NCBI GenBank assembly: GCA_963823095.1
Contig: CAWGKI010000019.1
Location: forward strand, 124,001-188,000
Source of the DNA: CAIVVT01 sp963823095
GTDB lineage: Bacteria > Acidobacteriota > Terriglobia > Bryobacterales > Bryobacteraceae
Length of the DNA stretch: 64,000 nucleotides
Direction: 5' to 3'
A model generated the notes under the pieces. That model saw only the letters and a program-made list of their open reading frames with translations, did not search any database and was not told where the DNA came from. Positions within the stretch are counted from its first letter, which is position 1. Every line of letters begins with the position of its first letter. Shown piece by piece: positions 36,142 through 44,519 of the stretch. The position numbers and the translations under genes are program-made.

Positions 36142-36258
36142 TCCAGGCCCGGTCCCAGCGACTCTCGCCGCTCGATTGCACCCGTGCCGCCTGGTTCTCG
36201 TGCAAAAAACTGAATCACTGTTTCACTGTTGACAAATAACCAGGATAGATTGGACTCC
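36142..36258. promoter_or_regulatory. gap before the GH2 gene with inverted-repeat candidate operator
   Basis: Contains TGAAT-CACTG-TTTCA (about 36211-36225), an imperfect inverted repeat, followed by TTGACA at 36229. No proper -10 fits before the GTG start. It could be a regulator site shared with the TonB gene leader, which has TGGAA-TGACG-TTTCA near 39890. Confidence 0.3.
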
Positions 36259-39200
36259 GTGGCCCCACACCGTTTCACCCTCCTGCTTGTGATCGCAATG
36301 GCCGCCCCGGCCGCTCAGGTCTGGCCGGTGCGTGTGGAAGAGCCCACAGGGCTGTACCGCCGCAGCCGCGAGGTCGTCTCCGTGCCTTTGTCGAAGGTCG
36401 GCGGCAAAGCGGCGGGATTCACGGTGGTGGATCCAACGGGCGAGGAAGTGCCCTGGCAAGCGTCCGCCGGCGAACTGCTTTTCCCGGTGTCATTGATCCC
36501 TGGCGAACTGCCCGTTTATCGCGTGTCGTGCTGCAACGAGGGGCCGGAGCCGCGCTTCTCAAACCAGATCCTGCTGCGCCGTATCGGCATGCGCCGCGTG
36601 GAGTTCGGCAACGCGTCGTTTCGCGCCGTCATCGACACCGGAGTGCCGGCCTTCACGGAGGTCTATTCGCTTCGCACCGGGCCGCAGCGCATGTTGAACA
36701 TGGTGGAATTGACGCCGGAAGGCCCGGACGCGCTGAAGGGCGATGTACACGAAACGACGCCCGCCGCCGCCACGTTCTCTCCTGCTCCCGTGCCTGGCGT
36801 GAGCGGTCCGAACTCGGGCTGGAGCACGCTCGGGGGCCAGGGTGCGTTCACTAGTGTCGAGTTGCTGGAGTCCGGTCCTCTGCGCGGCAGGCTGCGCCTG
36901 GTGCGCGAAGGAGAAACGTGGGAGATTACGTGGACCGCGACGAGCGCCTGGTTCCGCTGGAAGGCCGTTCGCGGATTTCGCTTCGCCGCCATTTCGGCAT
37001 CGCCTTACGTGCCCTTCAATCGCTGCCTCGGCGGATCGGAGTACACGGGCCCCAGCGGTCCCGGCGAGGACGAACCGCTGCCGCGCGAGATCGGCCTGCG
37101 CGGCTGGTCCGAGTTGCCGGGCGGCCACATGGTTTACTACCAGCGCGAAGAGGACTACGGGGCGCTCGGCATCGTCGCCCTGGACGGCGCGCTGCGCTGG
37201 CAGGGCGCGGGCACGCGCCGGTTCATCGGCGAGAAGCCTTCGGGCGAGACCGAGATCGCGGTCACGTTCCCGGCGTGGGCCGGTGCGGAGACCGTGCTCG
37301 AAGCGCGCAAGGAGAATCGCCTTTTGCGCCAGCCGGTTCTGGTTCAGGTGGGCGCACCCTCCGAAGGCGCTGTGGACGTGCGCACACCTGCCACGCGGGA
37401 AGCCGTTGTGGAGGTGCGCCGCGCCGCGGCCATGCCCTTTCGTCAGGACGAGCTGAGTCTGAACGGCGAGTGGGAACTGGCGTTCGCGGAGAAGGGTGCG
37501 GGGCCACCGGCGACGGGTTGGCGCAAGGTTCGCGTCCCCGGAACGGTGCATACGCAGTGGCTGGAGCCGGCGAAGATCTACTCCCACGAAGCCGAGTGGC
37601 TGAGCACCAAAGAGTGGTGGTACCGGAGTTCCGTAAGCATCCCCAAACGCTTTCAGGGCAAGCGACTGCGCCTGCAGTTCGAAGCCACCGACTACTACGC
37701 CGATACGTACGTGAATGGCGCCTATGTGGGACGCCACGAGGGCTACATCGATCCGTACGAATACGACATCACGGACCAGGCTCGTGCCGGGGAAGACAAC
37801 CAGGTCATGGTCCGAGTGTGGACTCCGGTGACGTACTATTGGCGCCACAGGCCTTACACCATCAAGGGCGCGTATGGCGCCGTCGACCAGAAGCCGGACG
37901 ATATCACGGCGCTCGGCATCACGCGCCCGGTGCGAATCGTCGCGTGCGATGCGGCGGTCATCCGCGATGTCGCCGTGGACACGCAACTGGCCGGCGAGGC
38001 TGCGCGTGTCCGGGTCCAGTTGCAGGCGGAACTGCCGCCCGGCGAGTGGCAGCAGGGCTACACTTGGGAACTCACGCTGTCGCCGCGCAACTTCGATTCC
38101 AGCGAACGTTATCAGGTGCGCGCGCCGGCCGATGGAGGGGCCGCGCAGTTCGCGATTTCGGTCGACCATCCGCACCTCTGGTGGACCTGGGATCACGGCA
38201 AGCCGAACCTTTACACGTTGGAGGTCAGGCTTCTCGACGCGTCGGGCCGCGCCGTGGACGGCCAGTCCTGCGCCGTCGGCATCCGCGAGATCGAGAAGAT
38301 CGGCTGGGACTTCTACCTGAACCACAAGCGGATGTTCATCCGCGGCACGAACTACTACGACAGCATCTACATGTCCGAGATGACGCGTCCGCTGTACGAG
38401 CGCGACATGAAGCTGATGCTGGGCATGAACGTGAATATGATCCGGCTGCACTGCCACTTCAGCAATCGCGAGTTCTACGACCTGGCGGACGAGCAGGGCG
38501 TCCTCATCTGGCAGGATTTTCTGGAGGCGTGGTACCCGCACGACCGGGAATTCGCGCAGCGGGCCGCCGCGCTCTACGACAACCACATCCGCTACGTCCG
38601 CAATCATCCCTCGGTTGCCATCTGGATCACCTCCGACGAAGAGGATTTCGAGAATTACCGCGAGATCACCAAGCACCTGGCGCCGCGCCCCTACCTGCTG
38701 GACCCGCAGCACCGGCCCGTCCATCGTTCCACCGGGCGCTTCGGCGATTCGCACGTGTATCACGGCTGGTACGACGGCAGCATCTGGGACTACACGGGCA
38801 TGACTGAGAAGTTCGTGTCGGAACTGGGCGCCACCAGCCTGCCGAACTATGAAACGCTGATCAAGTTCATGCCGGACCAGTGGCCGATTCGGGATCACGC
38901 GGACGAATGGATCTGGCGCAAGCTGCAGATCCCGGAGGCGATGCGCGCGTGGGGCGACCCCGGAAGCCGGACGATGCAGGAGTACATCCCCGTGACGCAG
39001 GCCTACGTCGCGCGCCTGTTTCAGATCGCCCTGGAGCGCATGCGCGAACGCAAGAGCGAGGGCGCCGGCGGGGTGCTGCACTTCCATGCCATCGACATCT
39101 GGCCGTCGGTCACCATGGCCGCGGTCGATTTCGAGCGCACTCCGACCAAGGTGTACGACACGGTCCGCCGCAGCTTCGCGCCGGTCGCGGCGCTGTTTCA

Positions 39201-39501
39201 GTATGACCGCGACACCTGGAATCAGGGCGAGCCGTTCACCTGCGGCTTGTGGGCCGTGAACGACCAATGGGAGCCGGTGCCGGGGGCGGCTTTGCAGTGG
39301 GCGATCCGGAATTCGAGTGGGACCACGGTGCGCAGCGGGTCGTTCGCCGCTGCACTGGCTGCCGATTCCTCCCAGCGTCTGGGCGACGCGCAGTGGGCGG
39401 CCGGAGAACCCGGCGCCTACGAACTTCGGGCCTCCATCGTAAACAGCGCCGGCGAGGTGATTTCCGAGAACGTCTACGAGTTCCGGGTCAAGACGCCGTA
39501 G
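36259..39501 (+). CDS. secreted GH2-family glycosidase with long extra N-terminal domain
   Basis: 1080 residues from the GTG at 36259, which opens a clean signal peptide (MAPHRFTLLLVIAMAAPAAQ). Residues about 20-380 form a beta-rich domain not usual in GH2 enzymes. Then come the GH2 sugar-binding domain (LNGEWELAF, PGTVHTQWLEP, FEATDYYADTYVNG), the immunoglobulin-like domain and the TIM barrel (about 690-960). The acid/base site reads HPSVAIWITSDEED with Glu794; the usual Asn before it is Asp. The nucleophile is Glu855 in FVSELG, which resembles beta-mannosidases (FVSEFG). The likely substrate is a beta-mannoside or related sugar in an exported context. It lies in the carbohydrate region between a sialidase-like gene and a TonB receptor. 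Confidence 0.85.
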   Translation: MAPHRFTLLLVIAMAAPAAQVWPVRVEEPTGLYRRSREVVSVPLSKVGGKAAGFTVVDPTGEEVPWQASAGELLFPVSLIPGELPVYRVSCCNEGPEPRFSNQILLRRIGMRRVEFGNASFRAVIDTGVPAFTEVYSLRTGPQRMLNMVELTPEGPDALKGDVHETTPAAATFSPAPVPGVSGPNSGWSTLGGQGAFTSVELLESGPLRGRLRLVREGETWEITWTATSAWFRWKAVRGFRFAAISASPYVPFNRCLGGSEYTGPSGPGEDEPLPREIGLRGWSELPGGHMVYYQREEDYGALGIVALDGALRWQGAGTRRFIGEKPSGETEIAVTFPAWAGAETVLEARKENRLLRQPVLVQVGAPSEGAVDVRTPATREAVVEVRRAAAMPFRQDELSLNGEWELAFAEKGAGPPATGWRKVRVPGTVHTQWLEPAKIYSHEAEWLSTKEWWYRSSVSIPKRFQGKRLRLQFEATDYYADTYVNGAYVGRHEGYIDPYEYDITDQARAGEDNQVMVRVWTPVTYYWRHRPYTIKGAYGAVDQKPDDITALGITRPVRIVACDAAVIRDVAVDTQLAGEAARVRVQLQAELPPGEWQQGYTWELTLSPRNFDSSERYQVRAPADGGAAQFAISVDHPHLWWTWDHGKPNLYTLEVRLLDASGRAVDGQSCAVGIREIEKIGWDFYLNHKRMFIRGTNYYDSIYMSEMTRPLYERDMKLMLGMNVNMIRLHCHFSNREFYDLADEQGVLIWQDFLEAWYPHDREFAQRAAALYDNHIRYVRNHPSVAIWITSDEEDFENYREITKHLAPRPYLLDPQHRPVHRSTGRFGDSHVYHGWYDGSIWDYTGMTEKFVSELGATSLPNYETLIKFMPDQWPIRDHADEWIWRKLQIPEAMRAWGDPGSRTMQEYIPVTQAYVARLFQIALERMRERKSEGAGGVLHFHAIDIWPSVTMAAVDFERTPTKVYDTVRRSFAPVAALFQYDRDTWNQGEPFTCGLWAVNDQWEPVPGAALQWAIRNSSGTTVRSGSFAAALAADSSQRLGDAQWAAGEPGAYELRASIVNSAGEVISENVYEFRVKTP

Positions 39502-39512
39502 GCGCCCACCAG

Positions 39513-39676
39513 CGCCTGGGAACGCCGATCTCCAGATCGGCTCCGTCCAACTCCCACTTAAACCGCAGTCAACGCCCGGCCAGCTTCCCGGCGCATTGTC
39601 TCCATCGGGGTCTCCCTCGGGGTCGCCAGTCATTCGCGGGGGCCGGATTCGATCTGGAGATCGGAGATCCCAGGCG
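39513..39676. repeat. long imperfect inverted repeat downstream of the GH2 gene
   Basis: Two 27-base arms, 39513-39539 and 39650-39676, are inverted copies with two mismatches. The left arm starts CGCCTGGG and ends CTCCAGATCG; the right arm is its reverse complement. Within the left arm, CCGATCT-CC-AGATCGG is itself a hairpin. The 110 bases between are non-coding. It may be a strong terminator or a small non-autonomous repeat. Confidence 0.65.
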
Positions 39677-40087
39677 GGCATGCAATTTGTGAAACATTTG
39701 CGCGGTTCCTTGAATAATCCGTCGCAGTTCGCAAAAATTCGGCCAAGCAAAGGCCCCGCAAGCCCTTTTCGGATCTCCAACCCCTTCGCACGCGATCCAA
39801 AAGTGTAAGGCACCCCCTCGGAACCAGGAGACTCTTGACAATTGTTTGGTTGGGACGTAAACTTCTGATCTGAGGCTGTCAAAAACTGGAATGACGTTTC
39901 AGTATTGTGAATCAAGTTCTACTGGTTTACAGGCCGGCGAGCCCAGCGGCAGGATCCGCGTTCCGTCGCGATTCGTCGCGGGCTGCCAGGGGGGCCGCCT
40001 CGGGTTTCCGGCATACCGCAACCGCGGTGGCCGTACGCTTCAGGAACCGTTCGAAACGAATTGATGAGGACTTTGGAGAGCACTGCG
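39677..40087 (+). promoter_or_regulatory. upstream region and long leader of the TonB receptor gene
   Basis: No gene fits here. TTGACA (39835-39840) and TAAACT (39858-39863) with a 17-base spacer make a good housekeeping promoter, which implies a leader of about 215 bases. The leader contains TGGAA-TGACG-TTTCA, an inverted repeat that could be an operator. A GGAGAG lies eight bases before the ATG at 40088. Confidence 0.45.
39835..39863 (+). promoter_or_regulatory. candidate housekeeping promoter of the TonB receptor gene
   Basis: TTGACA, 17 bases, TAAACT: a perfect -35, ideal spacing and a 4/6 -10. It is the only such pair in the gap before 40088. Confidence 0.45.
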
Positions 40088-43000
40088 ATGAAGGCAACCA
40101 GCAAGGTCACACTTTGTCTATTGATGTTAGTCTCGTCCGGTTTGTTCGCCCAGGAGTTTCGCGCTACGATCTCGGGCGACATCACCGACCAAACCGGGGC
40201 CTCGGTCGTGGGGGCCAAGGTCATAGCCCAGAGCGTGGAACGCAACGTCCCCTATGAGGCTGTCACGAACGGCTCGGGGCGCTACCTGATTCAGTTCCTG
40301 CTGCCGGGCAAGTACACCGTCAGCGTGGAACAGGCCGGGTTCAAGAAGTACGTCCGCGAGAGCGTCACTCTTCTCGCGTCCGACCACTCGGTGTTGGATA
40401 TCAAGCTGGAACTGGGCGTCGTCTCCGACAAGGTGACCGTCACAGGGGATCTCTCCGAACTCGAAACGGAGTCCGCCACCCGCCAGTCCACGGTCGAAAA
40501 CAAGATCCTGGAGGACGTCCCTTCGGGCGGCCGCGATCTCTATGCGCTGGAATACAACGAACCCGGCGTGATCAAGACCAGCACGTACTGGGGCTCGATG
40601 GAGCTATACGCCTTCGGCAACGTGAACGGCGTGCAGATCAGCGGTGGTAAGCAGGGCGAGAATGAGACCGTCCTGGACGGCGTCACGAATACCAAGAGCG
40701 ACCGCGGCGTCGCCTTCGTTCCGAACATCGCGGCGACCCAGGAGTTCACCATCCAGACCAACTCCTACGACGCCCAGTTCGGACGCGTGGGCGGCGGCGT
40801 CATGATGGTCAACCTCAAGTCCGGCAGCAACGATTATCACGGCCAGTTGTACGACTACTTCAAGAACGACAAGTTGAACGCGGGCGATTGGAACAATAAC
40901 GCCTATGGAGCGACCAGCCAGCCCTTCAAGAACAACACGTTCGGCTTCGAGGTGGATGGCCCAGTCCGCATTCCGAAGTTGTTCAATGGCCGCAACAAGC
41001 TGTTCTTCACGATGTCCCTGGAGGGCCTGCGCGAACACAACCCCGGCGGCGTGCAGACCACTCTCCCGCTCGCCGAGCAGGTGAGGGGCGATTTTTCGCA
41101 CCTGTACAACGACAACGGCAACCTGGTCACCATCTACGACCCGCGCACCACCGTGCTTGGTCCCGACGGCCAAACCTACCAGCGAACCCCGTTCGCGAAC
41201 AATGTGATTCCCATCTCGATGATTAACCCCGTCGGCGCGAAGGTCGCTTCCTACTACCCGGCGCCGAATTTCCCTGGGACCGGTGCGTCAAACAGCAACA
41301 ACTACGAGAAGATCCTGCCTTCGGTGAACGAGTACGATTCCTGGCTGGGCAAGATGGACTATGTCGTCAGCGACAAGAGCCGCGTCTCCTTCCACTATGG
41401 CCAGACGCCCTGGCTGAATTACTCCAAACTGGTGTGGGGTACCAACGCCGCCGAGCCGACCGGCGAGTATCCTTCCACCCGCGTGGCCCGCTCCTGGGCC
41501 GCCGATTGGACCTACACGCTCAACTCATCGATGGTGTTCAACCTGCGCGGCGGGCTCGGGCGCTATGAGGGATTCTCGGGCAACACATACGGCGCGAATT
41601 TCAACCCCACGCAGCTTGGATTCCCCAGTTCCCTGGTGGGCCAGTTCGCCGTTCAGGAGTTCCCCCGGTTCAACCTTCAGAACTACTCGCAGCTTGGCTC
41701 CAACGGCGTCTACAACTACACCACGCAGGACGTCTACAGCTTGCAGCCGAGCCTGAGTTGGATCAAGAGCAAGCACGTCATGCATTTCGGCGGCGAAATG
41801 CGGCGCTACAACGACAACCAGCTGTCCGCGGGTCTGGCCAGCGGCTCGTACAACTTCGACAAGGGCTGGACTCAGGCGAATCCCCTGCAGGGAGACAACG
41901 TGTCGGGCAACGCGGTCGCATCGCTCCTGCTCGGCTACCCGTCTGGCGGCAATGTCGACACCCTCGTGAATCCGGCGTTCCGCGCCAACTACTACGCCCT
42001 CTACTTCCAGGACGACTTTAAGGTGACTCGCCGGCTCACGCTCAATCTGGGGCTGCGGTGGGATTATGAGACGCCGCGTTTCGAACGCCACAACCGCATG
42101 GTTCGCGGCTTCGCTTTCTCTGACGCAAGTCCCATCGCAGCGGCTGTCAAGAGCTCGACAGCGGCCACAGAGTGCCCGGCCTGCGCCGCCGGCCTGGCGG
42201 GAGGCCTGCTCTACGCGGGCACTAGCGGCGACCAAAGGTACGCCTTTGACCCGCACAGGTTGAACTTCCAGCCCCGCATAGGCGTGGCCTTCAGCCTGAC
42301 TCCGAAATTCGTGATCCGCGGCGGCTGGGCCCTGAGCTATCTCGGCCAGAACTCGAACGGTCCGCAAACGGGCTTCAGCCAATCGACGCCGCTCATTTCT
42401 TCGCTCGATGGAGGCCTGACTCCGGCGGTGACGTTGAGCGATCCGTTCCCAACGAGCCTTTATCCCAATGGACTCCTGAAGCCGATCGGCAGCAGCCAGG
42501 GCCTGGCAACGAACCTGGGGCAGGGCATCTCATTCCAATATCTGAATCGGCCGCTGCCCTATTCCCAGCAGTACTCGGCCGGTTTCCAATACGAGCTGCC
42601 CGTGCCCGGCAAATGGCTGGTGGACATCTCCTACGTCGGCAACCAGACCAAGCGCCTGCCCGTGAGCCTGGGATTGAACTTCATCCCAACCAACGTACTG
42701 ACCAGCATGCCCGTGGCGCAGCGCGTAAACTATTTCACGCAACAGGTCGCTAACCCGATGGCGGGACTGCTGCCCAATTCCAGCCTCAACGGCTCCACCA
42801 TCCCGCTCCAGCAATTGCTGGTGGCCTATCCGCAGTACACCGGCGTGACCGAGACGGACGTGCCGATCGGGAGCCAGCGCTATGACTCGGTTCAGATGAA
42901 GCTCACCCACCGCTTCTCCTACGGCCTTTCGATGACCGTCGCCTATACGAACTCGAAGAACCTCCAGCGCCTGACTGTGCTGAATCCGCAGGACGTGAAT

Positions 43001-43639
43001 CTCGGCAACGTTCTGAACACGCCGCTGGAACATCGCCTGGTCGACTACGATGTGCCGCAGCAGCTTTCGTTCATGTGGACCTATGACCTTCCGTTCGGAA
43101 GAGGGAAGCATTTCGGCACCAGCATGAACCGGTGGCTCGACGGCGTGGTTGGCGGGTGGACCATCGCGGGCGTCTTCAACTCACACACTGGATTTGTGAT
43201 CCCCTTCCCGAATGCAGCTCCGCTGACGAACCAGAGCGCCGCTTTCACCGACGCGCAGCGCAACGCCATCGCCAAACAGCGCGGCGGCACGCAGTGGGAT
43301 CCCACGCTCGACATTTACTTCAACACCGCGCTCTTCCCTACCGTGGCGCAGGCTCCGTACACACTGCGGAACTTCCCGACGGTCTTCCCCGACGTGCGCA
43401 CCAAGCCGCTGAACATCATGGACGTCTCCTTGTACAAGCAGTTCAGTCTCACCGAGAAGGTGAAACTGCAGCTTCACTGCGACGCTCACAACCTCGGCAA
43501 CTTCCCCTGGTTCTCGCAGACCTGGGGCGGCCATCCCGATCCCACCTCCGACGTCACCAACTCGCAGTTTGGTACTCTCCAAAACGAGATGGGCAATGAG
43601 GTCAGGATGTTCGTGATGGTGGCCAAGATCGTCTTCTAG
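40088..43639 (+). CDS. TonB-dependent receptor, Oar-like, with carboxypeptidase-regulatory N-terminus
   Basis: 1183 residues from the ATG at 40088, chosen because a ribosome site and a signal peptide (VTLCLLMLVSSGLFAQ) fit it. Residues about 20-110 are a CarboxypepD_reg domain (SGDITDQTGASVVGAKVI, LLPGKYTVSVEQAGFKK). A plug domain follows (about 110-230: VDGPV further on, QEFTIQTNSYDAQFGRVGGG), then a long 22-strand barrel ending in VRMFVMVAKIVF with terminal Phe. These receptors take up oligosaccharides or export-linked substrates across the outer membrane with energy from TonB. No SusD partner is present, as is usual in Acidobacteriota. It is followed at 40 bases by a PIG-L deacetylase, forming part of a polysaccharide-use set. 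Confidence 0.9.
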   Translation: MKATSKVTLCLLMLVSSGLFAQEFRATISGDITDQTGASVVGAKVIAQSVERNVPYEAVTNGSGRYLIQFLLPGKYTVSVEQAGFKKYVRESVTLLASDHSVLDIKLELGVVSDKVTVTGDLSELETESATRQSTVENKILEDVPSGGRDLYALEYNEPGVIKTSTYWGSMELYAFGNVNGVQISGGKQGENETVLDGVTNTKSDRGVAFVPNIAATQEFTIQTNSYDAQFGRVGGGVMMVNLKSGSNDYHGQLYDYFKNDKLNAGDWNNNAYGATSQPFKNNTFGFEVDGPVRIPKLFNGRNKLFFTMSLEGLREHNPGGVQTTLPLAEQVRGDFSHLYNDNGNLVTIYDPRTTVLGPDGQTYQRTPFANNVIPISMINPVGAKVASYYPAPNFPGTGASNSNNYEKILPSVNEYDSWLGKMDYVVSDKSRVSFHYGQTPWLNYSKLVWGTNAAEPTGEYPSTRVARSWAADWTYTLNSSMVFNLRGGLGRYEGFSGNTYGANFNPTQLGFPSSLVGQFAVQEFPRFNLQNYSQLGSNGVYNYTTQDVYSLQPSLSWIKSKHVMHFGGEMRRYNDNQLSAGLASGSYNFDKGWTQANPLQGDNVSGNAVASLLLGYPSGGNVDTLVNPAFRANYYALYFQDDFKVTRRLTLNLGLRWDYETPRFERHNRMVRGFAFSDASPIAAAVKSSTAATECPACAAGLAGGLLYAGTSGDQRYAFDPHRLNFQPRIGVAFSLTPKFVIRGGWALSYLGQNSNGPQTGFSQSTPLISSLDGGLTPAVTLSDPFPTSLYPNGLLKPIGSSQGLATNLGQGISFQYLNRPLPYSQQYSAGFQYELPVPGKWLVDISYVGNQTKRLPVSLGLNFIPTNVLTSMPVAQRVNYFTQQVANPMAGLLPNSSLNGSTIPLQQLLVAYPQYTGVTETDVPIGSQRYDSVQMKLTHRFSYGLSMTVAYTNSKNLQRLTVLNPQDVNLGNVLNTPLEHRLVDYDVPQQLSFMWTYDLPFGRGKHFGTSMNRWLDGVVGGWTIAGVFNSHTGFVIPFPNAAPLTNQSAAFTDAQRNAIAKQRGGTQWDPTLDIYFNTALFPTVAQAPYTLRNFPTVFPDVRTKPLNIMDVSLYKQFSLTEKVKLQLHCDAHNLGNFPWFSQTWGGHPDPTSDVTNSQFGTLQNEMGNEVRMFVMVAKIVF

Positions 43640-43678
43640 GCGATCCGGGGCGCTGGCGTCCGCTGCTGTGAGGTTGTT

Positions 43679-44503
43679 ATGAAGCATGTCGTCGCTGGTG
43701 TCTTGCTGCCGTTGCTGACTCTGGCTCTGGCGGGCGCGGAGATACCGCAGATTGAGGAGATGAAGGGCAAGACCATACTGCTGTTCACTCCTCATCCCGA
43801 CGACGATGCGTTCTGCTGCGCGGGAACTCTCTCAATCCTGGCGCGCAACGGCAACCGCATCTTCGTTGTCATTTACACGAATGACGACAAGGGCTCCTAC
43901 GATCCCGACATGACCAGCGAGCGTCTGGCCCGCATCCGCAAATCGGAGGAAGAGGCGGGTAATCGCATCGTTGGCGTGCCGCCGGAGAACCTGATCTGGC
44001 TGGGACACCACGACGGCATGTTGGAGTACGTGGATAGCAAGACCCTGGTGGAACAGGTAACCGGGATCATCCGCAAGTACCGGCCCGATGTGGTGATGAC
44101 AGTGGACCCCGGCGACGACCATGTGCGCTGGCACAAGACGGACCACCGCATGGCCGCCATGAATACGCTCGACGCCATTCGCGCCGCCGAGTGGCACCTG
44201 TATTTCCCCAACCAGCGTCTGCAGCAGGGACTCGAGCCCTGGCGCGTTCCGGAGATCCTGTTCTTCTACGTTCTGGATAGCGCCGCGAACGTCTGGGTCA
44301 ACATCGACCCGGTGCTGGACAAGAAAATCGACGCTTCGCTCTGCCACGTCAGTCAGTTCGAGCCCGGTGTGCATAAGTACCGTCCGGACTGGGAACCCGC
44401 CGGCCGGAAGAAGGCCGAAGACGAAGTGAAGTCGATGATCGGACATCGCGACGGTCACGCTGTCGAGGCCTTCCGCTACGCCACCGAATTCAACCAATAC
44501 TGA
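43679..44503 (+). CDS. secreted PIG-L/LmbE-type N-acetyl deacetylase
   Basis: 274 residues. Signal peptide 1-19. The zinc-binding and catalytic signature reads PHPDDDAFCCAGTL (His39, Asp41, Asp42 region) with the partner His in WHKTDHRMAA (about 158-162). The fold and motifs are those of de-N-acetylases that act on GlcNAc-linked substrates such as GlcNAc-PI or mycothiol precursors. Export and the sugar context suggest action on N-acetylated oligosaccharides in the periplasm. It follows the TonB gene by 39 bases and precedes the next gene by 16, so all three may be one operon. Confidence 0.85.
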   Translation: MKHVVAGVLLPLLTLALAGAEIPQIEEMKGKTILLFTPHPDDDAFCCAGTLSILARNGNRIFVVIYTNDDKGSYDPDMTSERLARIRKSEEEAGNRIVGVPPENLIWLGHHDGMLEYVDSKTLVEQVTGIIRKYRPDVVMTVDPGDDHVRWHKTDHRMAAMNTLDAIRAAEWHLYFPNQRLQQGLEPWRVPEILFFYVLDSAANVWVNIDPVLDKKIDASLCHVSQFEPGVHKYRPDWEPAGRKKAEDEVKSMIGHRDGHAVEAFRYATEFNQY

Positions 44504-44519
44504 GGCCCGTCATAACTCG

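Noticed and set aside
36559..39915. Open frame of more than 1100 codons on the minus strand across the GH2 gene
   Set aside because: It mirrors the GH2 codons in a GC-rich genome, shows no domain, signal or start site, and the plus strand has clear GH2 catalytic motifs.
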